Shown piece after piece: positions 22,001 to 32,100 of a stretch of 64,000 bases of DNA (positions are counted from its first letter, which is position 1; each line of letters begins with the position of its first letter). The DNA lies in assembly GCA_943737045.1 (NCBI GenBank), contig CALSFV010000100.1, positions 186,001 to 250,000 of the forward strand, given 5' to 3'. Source of the DNA: Parapristionchus giblindavisi. Taxonomy: Eukaryota > Nematoda > Chromadorea > Rhabditida > Diplogasteridae. Made by a program: the position numbers and the translations under genes. A model generated the notes under the pieces. It searched no databases. It was not told the origin of the DNA and was given only the letters and a program-made list of their open reading frames with translations.

Positions 22001-23738
22001 AAATGGAAAAAAATCGCTTTTATCCAGAAAATTTTCAGAAGATTCAGAAAAACATTTCGCAGATTTTTAAGGCTGATTTGGAATCAGCGTAGTCGATTTA
22101 GTAAACCCTGCAACTTTCGTAAAAATCGGGATATGTGAGCTCCGACCATTCCCATGTAAGCCGAAAATCAACGAAAATGCAGAGAAAATTCAATTTAGCG
22201 AGTCCATATTTCAAATTATCACTTATCAATCAATCAAATGCATCCGCAATACTGTTTGCGACCCATGAACGTTAATACTAAACTGAAAAGCCATTAAAGC
22301 TTGCTTAAAATGACCATCTTACATGCTTATGAACAGCATTTTCCGCATTTTCAAAGTTCTGAACACTGCATATTACTGTAAAAAAAGGGGGTGATACCCG
22401 GATACTTGTTGAGAGGAGTATGGCCATCACTGATCTCAATAGAAACAAACCTGATGAAAACTAGACTTCATTTTACCAGGCTCCATTTTGATAGCATCGT
22501 TTGAATGTCGATCCAGTCTCTCTTGACTGATCTCAACTTTGTCAGGAAGATGATCATCAAATTTTCGTTTCCTAAAAGATGAACAAGAGTATATTAACGG
22601 TGCTTCATTTACATTTTACATTTTAAACAAGGTCATCGGCTTGTTTAGTGGTCTTATCTCCACTGGGTTACCATGAGAATTCACGATCATGATGAGCGAC
22701 TTGAAGGAATTAAAGACCGGCTGCTTTGACAAAGGAATCTCTTAATCTCGTTTTGGGTCTTCCTCTTATTCTCTTAATTTCCGGATCCCATTCAACAAAC
22801 TTCAGACTCCGCCGCTCATGTCAAAGGTTCGACAGTCTCCCACATCCACTTTCGTTTCCCCGAATACCAAACAACATCCTTCAACTCATACATGGGCTGT
22901 ACCTGGAGCTCGATTCTACAGGGGGCATCCGAACGAAAAATGGCTAATTTTACAGGGGGCCTTCACTTTTTTCCAAAAAAAATTCACCTAAACGTTATGT
23001 GGCAGTGGGCATTCTACAAATAGTTGTAAATTCCTCATTTTACAGGGGGCACCCCCATGTTGGCGCCCATGTATGCTTCAACTTAGTGATGCCACGAAGT
23101 CGCTCATTGGAAATGCGATCACTCGAGTCTTTGAATTCATGCATGATCCAACAATTCCATGCATCATCATGCATAGATTCAAACACCTGAGCAAGTACGT
23201 TAATTCCGACAATTTGGCGACAGAATCCATGCATGATCACAGATAATCCATGTTATTTTCCAATTTTTTTTTCCATGCATGATCATGCCATTTTATTTTC
23301 CGATTATTTTCCATGCATGATCATGCCATTAATTGCACGAATTTTACTTGGATCATGCATGGATTCAAACACCTGAGAACCATTTCTTCCGGAAGAATTC
23401 AGTTTCAACTGAACTTAAATGAATTCAAGGAAAATAGAGGAAACGTAATTGAATATCAGTTACGAAATAGAAATTTATATTATGCATAGCAGAGTTATAA
23501 TCTAAAGATGCTCAATTGTGATAGCGAACAGAGATAAATCTATTGTAAACTCGTATCTTTGATTCGCAATCATCATACTTTTGTCCATTTCTTCCTAGCT
23601 GAACTCTATCTCAAACCCAACTAACCTATCTTCTTTCTTGAATTTATTCTTCATCTTCCATGCCATCTTCTTCGTTGCGGTGCCCACAAGCGAAGATGTT
23701 TCATCGTGAGCAAAGAGGTTTACCACCTCCGTACTCAT
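19002..23738 (-). CDS. WDR46: WDR46 / UTP7 small-subunit processome protein
   Basis: Nucleolar WD40 protein of the SSU processome (yeast Utp7, BING4 in mammals), needed for 18S rRNA maturation. Eleven exons join in phase: 23626-23738, 22451-22571, 20989-21162, 20826-20912, 20604-20683, 20193-20479, 20014-20149, 19760-19877, 19547-19694, 19371-19465, 19002-19319, giving 558 residues, the usual length. Seen: [54 protein letters not shown] among the propeller blades (about 135-370), then the family-specific BING4CT block ([31 protein letters not shown]) at about 380-430, [20 protein letters not shown], and a lysine-rich tail ending FKRKKQ. An acceptor-like AG lies five bases before the ATG. Introns 1 and 2 exceed 1 kb and carry repeats; all others are short. 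Confidence 0.95.
21306..22377. mobile_element. Fold-back element of about 1.07 kb in WDR46 intron 2
   Basis: A long imperfect inverted repeat: arm starting tatgcagcgttcagaact (about 21309) pairs with agttctgaacactgcata (about 22355), and aaaatgctgttcagaagc pairs with gcttatgaacagcatttt. Inner arms at about 21538-21700 and 21995-22157 match over some 160 bp (catgggaatggtcgg against ccgaccattcccatg at the ends). The centre has a perfect 33-bp inverted pair, 21784-21816 with 21870-21902, around a 53-base loop. No frame with transposase features exists, so it is probably a non-autonomous fold-back or MITE-like transposon. It is in a spliced intron, so its transcript would fold into a long hairpin. 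Confidence 0.75.
22572..23625. other. WDR46 intron 1 with short dispersed repeats
   Basis: 1,054-bp intron. The 12-mer tttacagggggc occurs three times (about 22916, 22952, 23038). The motif catgcatgatcatg and partial forms recur from 23140 to 23370, and gattcaaacacctgag occurs twice as a direct repeat (about 23176 and 23363). No gene was seen. It may hold remnants of one or more transposons. Confidence 0.5.
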
Positions 23739-24202
23739 TTTATCTGAATTATTACGTGTTAGATTAGAATGTAAGCTTAGATTTTGCGCAGACAAAGGAT
23801 AAAACAATGAAATAAGGCCATAAAACTATTGAATTTAATTTTTTTAAGAAAAATTAAAATTTATCGTTCCATGAAAGCTCTGAATTACGATTCCATGTAA
23901 ATATCGTATGTTCGTTCAACTACGTAATTTTCAATAAATCGATCCAGGTTACCGTATACCAATTGTAAATTTAATAAATAAATGTATTTAATCGTAGATA
24001 GATATTTAATAGCAATGAGAAGGAGTAGGGGGGAGTGAGAGAGATCGGACGATAGATAGTGAATAGGATAGAAGAAAAGATGCTATAGACGACACATAGA
24101 GAAAGAGTGTCCTTGTATCGACCAAGTGGGTCAGTGAGAGAATAGTCGCGTGAGTAAGTCTATTCATATACAGTCAACGATCATCCTTCAGTCTTATCAA
24201 CT
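23739..24202. promoter_or_regulatory. Divergent promoter region between WDR46 and the four-helix membrane protein
   Basis: 464 bp between two head-to-head start codons; it must hold both promoters. Acceptor-like AGs face outwards on both sides (AG five bases before the WDR46 ATG, and at 24190-24191 before the other ATG). Purine-rich stretch ggagtaggggggagtgagag at about 24021. No TATA box or further gene was recognised. Confidence 0.5.
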
Positions 24203-25228
24203 ATGGATTTATTACGTCCATTTGAAGAACCTGAACTACGTATTATGGTACCTCCTGAGATGGTTTGTTCATTACATATCAATATCATATAACATGATCA
24301 AGTCTTTCAAGAGTAGTGAAACTGAAGACGATTTTGTTGGAGATCAACGAAGAAGATACAAAGCATATACCGTAATGCAGAGAAGTGGACTACAACATAC
24401 AGAGTAAGATCATTATCGATTGATTACTTCAATTATAAAGTTTGTTTTAGATACGCACGTATTATGGTTCATTTGTGTAAGGCCGAGATGGTTATATCAG
24501 CCGGATTTTTAATCCACGGTCTCTCATGTCCAGGTTAGAGATAGATGATATATATTATAATATGAAGATATTATATAGGATATCCTCAAGAGGCAGAATA
24601 TCAATCAACATGTCATATGAATACTGTATCAGCTATAGTTGGATTGATTACTGCTTCGATAGGAATCGGAGCTGTTCATAGGTACAAATATAATATATTT
24701 ATAAATAGATAATTGATACTGTAGATATCGATGGAGAACAATGTTAGTAATGTGGTTAATATCATGTATCATATCATCAGTAGGTGATCTACTTGCTGTT
24801 ATTACCACAGGAATATGGTTAGATCATCTAAGGTAACATCATTCCATTGAATCAATCAATATGACTTGATTATAGTAAAATGAAAGGTCGAACAGGAATA
24901 GTAAATGGTCTAAGTGGAATGATGTTATTATGTTCTGTTGCAGTTGGTAGGTCTATAGTATTATCATAATCAATCAATATTCTATTATTTATAGGAGTAT
25001 GTTTCATACTAACTGCTGTCATGATATGTCATTATTGGAGTTCTAATTCACCTAAATATCAACCAATAGGAAAAGTTTCAGTGAGTATCTTTATCGATCG
25101 ATCAATATATAGATGAATCAATATTACAGAAACGGTCCCGTAGTGTTCGTCGTAGATTAAGTAGAGTAAGCAGTGGGCCTGATAGAGGACGAACTAGATC
25201 AACATCTAAGACTATTCATATAGTTTAA
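24203..25228 (+). CDS. Uncharacterised four-transmembrane protein
   Basis: Eight exons join in phase: 24203-24262, 24303-24403, 24451-24533, 24579-24681, 24725-24832, 24876-24946, 24995-25080, 25130-25228, total 236 residues. Introns are 40-49 bp. Four hydrophobic helices are visible: about 60-80 (CKAEMVISAGFLIHG), 96-115 (TVSAIVGLITASIGIGAV), 121-148 (MLVMWLISCIISSVGDLLAV) and 160-190 (GLSGMMLLCSVAVGVCFILT). The amino end is acidic and polar; the carboxy end after residue 203 is strongly basic and serine-rich (KRSRSVRRRLSRVSSG), suggesting a cytoplasmic tail with possible phosphorylation sites. There is no signal peptide and no CCG motif or large loop as in tetraspanins. I do not recognise the family. 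Its stop is only 73 bp from the convergent exonuclease gene. Confidence 0.85.
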
Positions 25229-25301
25229 TCTATTATATATATATTCAATCTTTATACGTGTTCTCATTCATACGGGCATAAAGACACTCAAGATGAAGTT
25301 A

Positions 25302-26130
25302 TTACCCAAAACGTCGTGTAGATTCTTTAGAATGAGGAGTTAATACATGTCCTTGTCGAATCAACCATTTCGTTATCTCTACTATATTCTTCACATCGTC
25401 AATTCCACTATGATGTCTACCCTAAACAATAAAATCTAGAAGATTGAAAATATATATTACTGTAGATCAAACCTGTAATGGAGTATCCATATGTTTAAGG
25501 ATATCTTTCATTCCCTTAGGAAATGATCCTGTCAATTCACAGAATGACTTCTTTACATTAATCCATGTGGAAAAATATCTGAATGGTTATAAAATGAAGT
25601 AATAAAGTGAGAGATGAAAGTGACTCAGGCAGATGTATATTCTTATTGAATGCTTCAGATCTCAGCATAATCTTCAAATCCCAATCACCACACGAAACAA
25701 ATGAAAATGAATGCTCATTTAATTTTTCCCCCTTGATCCAATTATCGAATGAATTTAAAACATGATCGATGGGTTCTTCTCGATCTACCATCTCCTGCAA
25801 TATTATTTATGTAAAGAGAGGAGATGCTGTAGTCATACTTGGATGATTCCAGTCAAATCTGTACAGAAGTTAGATAATTCAGGTCGGGCAGTAGGTCGAA
25901 CATATTTATGAAATATTGATTCCGCTTCTAAACTCCTTGTATTCAGTTTGGCTACGGGGAATTCGATTATTTCCTTAATTTAAAAGATAGAAAAAACAAA
26001 GACAAAGAAATACCTGAAATGGTTGAATTTTGGCGTTTCGTTCGCACGTGGCTTCAAAATCCACAACGAGAAGGTAATCAAAGATTTGCTTAGGCATTAT
26101 TCTTCTTGGAATAACACGCCCCAGAACCAT
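25302..26130 (-). CDS. ERI1/ERI3-like DEDDh 3'-5' exoribonuclease
   Basis: Predicted 3'-to-5' exonuclease of the ERI-1 subgroup; relatives trim small RNAs, histone mRNA or 5.8S rRNA ends. Five exons join in phase: 26014-26130, 25839-25973, 25625-25794, 25473-25578, 25302-25421, total 215 residues. Exo I is VVDFEATC with D24 and E26; Exo II is VSCGDWDLK with D121 or D123; Exo III is GRHHSGIDDVKNI with H180 and D184. All four DEDDh acidic residues and the histidine are present, so it should be active. There is no SAP domain, so it resembles ERI3-like proteins more than ERI1 itself. The ATG at 26128-26130 is the first in-frame start next to a transposon that begins 16 bp upstream; the frame stays open into the element, so a longer form starting at a non-ATG codon cannot be excluded from sequence alone. 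Confidence 0.9.
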
Positions 26131-26140
26131 TTTATATGGA

Positions 26141-26687
26141 AAATCGCACGGCCATCCAAGGGGTCGCTCCAAAAATGGTCATGGCAAATTGCCAAATTTT
26201 GAAAGTTTTCCGTATGAGAATTCAAGAGCGCGCATTTCAAACATAATTTTCAAAAAAATTTTTTGGAACAGTGTGATTCCTTTCGTTAGTTCTTGATGGT
26301 TTTTGTTTTTTAGAAACTTTTTTATTAATATTATTTATTAATTTAGTTTAATAAAGTGATATGATTCACTTTGGCTCTATTTCTTCTTCCTGTTTTTGTT
26401 ATTTCGTTCACGTTAAATCTTTTTAATTGACATTATTCTGAAGAATTAGAATATTTTATTTTAAAACAATTTAGAAAATAACAGAATAATATTAATCACC
26501 GTTTAATAAATGCAAAAATAAATAAATATTAAATTTTCATATCCCCGCCAAAAAATGAGAACTGTGTAGCAGCCCCAATAGCGTGCGCTAACTGAGCAAA
26601 ACTTGGCAATTTGCCAAATCCTTCGGAACCACCTTCTAGTGGAGGAGTGAGCGACTTTTCTTAAGGGCTTGGATGGCCGTGAAATCG
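26141..26687. mobile_element. 535-bp terminal-inverted-repeat element with 6-bp target duplication
   Basis: The element spans 26147-26681. Its ends are perfect inverted repeats for 14 bases (CACGGCCATCCAAG on the left, CTTGGATGGCCGTG on the right) and remain similar for some 60 bases inwards (gtcgctcc, ggcaaattgcca). It is bordered by the direct repeat aaatcg at 26141-26146 and 26682-26687. The interior is AT-rich with no transposase, so it is a non-autonomous, MITE-like element. It lies immediately 5' of the ERI-like start codon. Confidence 0.85.
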
Positions 26688-27110
26688 AGCACAATGTTAA
26701 GCAATCTGATAGCATGTCACAGTCTCAAAATTTAAAACACCTACTGCTTTCTGCTTTTTACTAATCTATTCCCTAATTCGCTCTCTTATGTAGACAATTA
26801 TTTCTTTCTTTAGATGAATCTATAAGAGTGTTTCTCCCGATCGAAATTGAGTACATAAAATATAAACCCAAATACGCACTAAATTTACAAGTATATATGC
26901 TTTAGGAAATGTCGACTTACAGCACCAGAATGAAGTGATTATTTTTAGTTTGCAATAAATATTTGTTGTGAGTATACTTTAGTTCATGGTATGTTGCTTG
27001 TGCTGTATAAGGACGACGTCTCCGGAGACCTCCCACTGTTTATTTATGATACTATATATTGATTTCGTTATTTAACTTTATTCCTCATTGATCTTGATTG
27101 GTTCTAGGTA
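26688..27110. other. Intergenic region upstream of the PDHX-like gene
   Basis: 423 AT-rich bases with no gene recognised. It ends with ttctag, three bases before the next ATG, a likely trans-splice acceptor. A gacgtctccggagacctccc patch near 27012 is GC-richer than its surroundings. Confidence 0.45.
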
Positions 27111-28930
27111 ATGAACGGGGCAGGAGCTCTTGCCCGTATGTCTGCTGCGATTCCTGGGAGACAACTCTCCACTGAAATGTTTGTTTAGTTTACTTATTTT
27201 GATTATACTTATCATATCTACTCAGATATAGTCATGGATTGATGGGACCTGCTGTGAGACTTCTCTTGCATCAATATGGTCTTGCAGAGAAAGATGTCGT
27301 AGCCACAGGACCTAAGAAAAACGTTCTCAAAAGGTTTGTTGCAGTTACATCCCCTGTTACGACCATTAACGAATGAGCTCGTTTGGATTATGTCTCATTC
27401 CCCACAGTGCATAGACAATCCTTGTGTACCTATCGCTCAAACAACCTATTGTGATAATGTTACCATTTTATTCATAGTAGTTTGGTTTTGAACATACATT
27501 TTCGCCCCACCCACAATCTGTTGTTTTTGCGAATTATAAACTGACCCGAAATTTGAACAAAACTGACCCGATCTACATCTCAAGTACTCAAAACTGACCC
27601 GGCATGGGGTGATTCTTACTATTCTCGATCTCCCGCACATTCCTAGATGGGTTTCGAGTCTCACAACTGACCGTATTGACAAAAGTGCTCACTCACAATG
27701 TGGGTGCTCGAAAATGTATGGTTTTGAAAGAGTGTTAATATATTTGTTGATTACAGTGATGTTATGACAGTAGTTGAATCTCGTAATCTGAAGCCTGTGG
27801 CTAGATCATCGGGAAAGGTTGTGGAAGTTGAATCAAAGAAGGATTCATGTCCTAAAGGAAGTGAACGATTGATTGGAGGATATATTGATATTCCTCTTTC
27901 TAATATGAGAAAGACTATTGCTAAGAGATTATCTCAATCAAAGGTATGAAGTAATGATAAAGAAGTATTCATGGAATGATTTGAGCAAAACATCCCTCAT
28001 GAATACGTATCTACGTCTATTAAATGGGATGCCATCTCATCTTTGAGAAGTAAATTGAAGAAAGATGGAATCGTTGTTTCCGTCAATGATTTTATCATCA
28101 AAGCCGTAGCCAATGCTCTTAGGGTATGGATTTATATATTATTCTTCATTTGTTTTCTTTGGACTTGATCTTTGATCTATCCAAGATACCAAAATATTTA
28201 ATCTTAAGGCAGTTCCATCAGTGAATGTTCGTTGGTCAAAAGAATCAATAATATCATTATCATCAATCGATATTTCTGTTGCTGTAGCAACTCCATCTGG
28301 TTTGATTACTCCTATTGTATTCAATGCTGATTCTAAAGGAGTTCTCCATATCAGTCAGGTATTCATTATCTATCATATTATCATTCAATTAAAGAAGTGC
28401 TATGTGACTTTATTATTATAACCATAATATGATCTTTATTTATTATGGTTTCAGACTGTTCGTGATCTTGCGAAGAAAGCAAAGGAGAATAAACTTCAAC
28501 CAAATGAATTCCAAGGAGGATCATTTACGTTGGTTTACCAGTTATATTAAAATAACTAATTTGTATATTGTTAAAGTATCTCGAATCTTGGAATGTTTGG
28601 TTCAGTGACTGGATTCACTGCAATAATCAATGAACCTCAAGCAGCCATTCTTACTGTAGGAGGACCTTCAATACAATATGATGAATATGATCATTCACTT
28701 TCGACGTATATTATACTATTATTCAATTGAATTTGTTGTATCTATTTGTATTCAGATGTACATTCACTCTATGTTATGATGGTCGTGCAATATCTCAAGA
28801 ATCAGCACGTTCATTCATATCATATCTATCTCAATCATTAGAAGATCCTTTATTACTTATGACAACTCCTCCATTATCATCTTATATTCCATCTGAAGAT
28901 GATCTATTTGATTATTCTAAACTACTATAG
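27111..28930 (+). CDS. Lipoyl-less E2-like / E3-binding protein of the pyruvate dehydrogenase complex (PDHX / dlat-2-like)
   Basis: Mitochondrial 2-oxoacid dehydrogenase E2 family. Eight exons join in phase: 27111-27178, 27226-27333, 27757-27943, 27986-28123, 28209-28358, 28455-28528, 28577-28705, 28756-28930, total 342 residues. The start is Arg/Ser/Ala-rich without acids until late (ARMSAAIPGRQLS), fitting a mitochondrial presequence. A peripheral-subunit-binding domain follows at about 27-60 (MGPAVRLLLHQYGL, VVATGPKKNVLKSD), then the acyltransferase fold from about 100 (IPLSNMRKTIAKRL to the end; FTISNLGMFGSVTGFTAIIN). There is no lipoyl domain. The E2 active-site motif DHRxxDG reads YDGRAISQ at about 292-299, so the catalytic His and the Asp-Gly are gone. 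This is the pattern of an E3-binding, non-catalytic subunit. A shorter length than vertebrate PDHX (about 500) is due to the missing lipoyl arm. Confidence 0.93.
27334..27756. other. PDHX-like intron 2 with short repeats
   Basis: 423-bp intron, the largest of the gene. The 11-mer aaactgacccg or close forms recurs at about 27538, 27562 and 27592, with caactgacc at about 27664. No gene or structured RNA was recognised; it could be a transposon remnant. Confidence 0.45.
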
Positions 28931-29154
28931 ATACTTGGATAACATGAACCACTCACTCACTATTCTCAAATAGGATAGATACTATTATTAGAGTGTGCAA
29001 TTCATTTCATTTCATTCTCATTTGTATATTGAATCGTGAGTAAACCGGTAGATTTATTATAGTAAGTCTTTTATCTTCTTAATCTTATGTTGTATTGTTG
29101 TCATAGAAATAGATATATAGAAGAATGAAGAAATTGAATGAAGGAAGTCAATGT
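28931..29154. other. Transition from the last gene to the satellite
   Basis: 224 bp of AT-rich sequence after the PDHX-like stop. The satellite begins abruptly at about 29,155 after gtcaatgt, without a degraded border unit. Confidence 0.6.
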
Positions 29155-32100
29155 AGATTTGATTGAGAGTAGTTGTATCTCTTCTATCTATGAGTACTTG
29201 TAGCCCCTCTCACTCCCTTCTACTACTAGTAGATTTGATTGAGAGTAGTTGTATCTCTTCTATCTATGAGTACTTGTAGCCCTCTCACTCCCTTCTACTA
29301 CTAGTAGATTTGATTGAGAGTAGTTGTATCTCTTCTATCTATGAGTACTTGTAGCCCCCTCACTCCCTTCTACTACTAGTAGATTTGATTGAGAGTAGTT
29401 GCATCTCTTCTATCTATGAGTACTTGTAGTCCCCTCACTCCCTTCTACTACTAGTAGATTTGATTGAGAGTAGTTGTATCTCTTCTATCTATGAGTACTT
29501 GTAGCCCTCTCACTCCCTTCTACTACTAGTAGATTTGATTGAGAGTAGTTGTATCTCTTCTATCTATGAGTACTTGTAGCCCCCTCTCACTCCCTTCTAC
29601 TACTAGTAGATTTGATGAGAGTAGTTGTATCTCTTCTATCTATGAGTACTTGTAGTCCCCTCACTCCCTTCTACTACTAGTAGATTTGATTGAGAGTAGT
29701 TGTATCTCTTCTATCTATGAGTACTTGTAGCCCCTCTCACTCCCTTCTACTACTAGTAGATTTGATTGAGAGTAGTTGTATCTCTTCTATCTATGAGTAC
29801 TTGTAGTCCCTCACTCCCTTCTACTACTAGTAGATTTGATTGAGAGTAGTTGTATCTCTTCTATCTATGAGTACTTGTAGTCCCTCACTCCCTTCTACTA
29901 CTAGTAGATTTGATTGAGAGTAGTTGTATCTCTTCTATCTATGAGTACTTGTAGCCCCTCTCACTCCCTTCTACTACTAGTAGATTTGATTGAGAGTAGT
30001 TGTATCTCTTCTATCTAGAGTACTTGTACCCCCTCTCACTCCCTTCTACTACTAATAGATTTGATTGAGAGTAGTTGTATCTCTTCTATCTATGAGTACT
30101 TGTAGTCCCCTCACTCCCTTCTACTACTAGTAGATTTGATTGAGAGTAGTTGTATCTCTTCTATCTATGAGTACTTGTAGCCCCTCTCACTCCCTTCTAC
30201 TACTAGTAGATTTGATTGAGAGTAGTTGTATCTCTTCTATCTATGAGTACTTGTAGCCCCTCTCACTCCCTTCTACTACTAGTAGATTTGATTGAGAGTA
30301 GTTGTATCTCTTCTATCTATGAGTACTTGTAGCCCCCTCACTCCCTTCTACTACTAGTAGATTTGATTGAGAGTAGTTGCATCTCTTCTATCTATGAGTA
30401 CTTGTAGCCCCCTCACTCCCTTCTACTACTAGTAGATTTGATTGAGAGTAGTTGCATCTCTTCTATCTATGAGTACTTGTAGTCCCTCACTCCTTCTACT
30501 ACTAGTAGATTTGATTGAGAGTAGTTGTATCTCTTCTATCTATGAGTACTTGTAGCCCCTCTCACTCCCTTCTACTACTAGTAGATTTGATTGAGAGTAG
30601 TTGTATCTCTTCTATCTATGAGTACTTGTAGCCCCTCTCACTCCCTTCTACTACTAGTAGATTTGATTGAGAGTAGTTGTATCTCTTCTATCTATGAGTA
30701 CTTGTAGCCCCTCTCACTCCCTTCTACTACTAGTAGATTTGATTGAGAGTAGTTGTATCTCTTCTATCTATGAGTACTTGTAGCCCCTCTCACTCCCTTC
30801 TACTACTAGTAGATTTGATTGAGAGTAGTTGTATCTCTTCTATCTATGAGTACTTGTAGCCCCCTCACTCCCTTCTACTACTAGTAGATTTGATTGAGAG
30901 TAGTTGCATCTCTTCTATCTATGAGTACTTGTAGCCCCCTCACTCCCTTCTACTACTAGTAGATTTGATTGAGAGTAGTTGCATCTCTTCTATCTATGAG
31001 TACTTGTAGTCCCCTCACTCCCTTCTACTACTAGTAGATTTGATTGAGAGTAGTTGTATCTCTTCTATCTATGAGTACTTGTAGCCCCTCTCACTCCCTT
31101 CTACTACTAGTAGATTTGATTGAGAGTAGTTGTATCTCTTCTATCTATGAGTACTTGTAGCCCCTCTCACTCCCTTCTACTACTAGTAGATTTGATTGAG
31201 AGTAGTTGTATCTCTTCTATCTATGAGTACTTGTAGTCCCCTCACTCCCTTCTACTACTAGTAGATTTGATTGAGAGTAGTTGTATCTCTTCTATCTATG
31301 AGTACTTGTAGTCCCCTCACTCCCTTCTACTACTAGTAGATTTGATTGAGAGTAGTTGTATCTCTTCTATCTATGAGTACTTGTAGCCCCTCTCACTCCC
31401 TTCTACTACTAGTAGATTTGATTGAGAGTAGTTGTATCTCTTCTATCTATGAGTACTTGTAGCCCCTCTCACTCCCTTCTACTACTAGTAGATTTGATTG
31501 AGAGTAGTTGTATCTCTTCTATCTATGAGTACTTGTAGCCCCCTCACTCCTTCTACTACTAGTAGATTTGATTGAGAGTAGTTGCATCTCTTCTATCTAT
31601 GAGTACTTGTAGCCCCCTCACTCCCTTCTACTACTAGTAGATTTGATTGAGAGTAGTTGCATCTCTTCTATCTATGAGTACTTGTAGTCCCCTCACTCCC
31701 TTCTACTACTAGTAGATTTGATTGAGAGTAGTTGTATCTCTTCTATCTATGAGTACTTGTAGCCCTCTCACTCCCTTCTACTACTAGTAGATTTGATTGA
31801 GAGTAGTTGTATCTCTTCTATCTATGAGTACTTGTAGTCCCCTCACTCCCTTCTACTACTAGTAGATTTGATTGAGAGTAGTTGTATCTCTTCTATCTAT
31901 GAGTACTTGTAGTCCCCTCACTCCCTTCTACTACTAGTAGATTTGATTGAGAGTAGTTGTATCTCTTCTATCTATGAGTACTTGTAGCCCCTCTCACTCC
32001 CTTCTACTACTAGTAGATTTGATTGAGAGTAGTTGTATCTCTTCTATCTATGAGTACTTGTACCCCCTCTCACTCCCTTCTACTACTAATAGATTTGATT

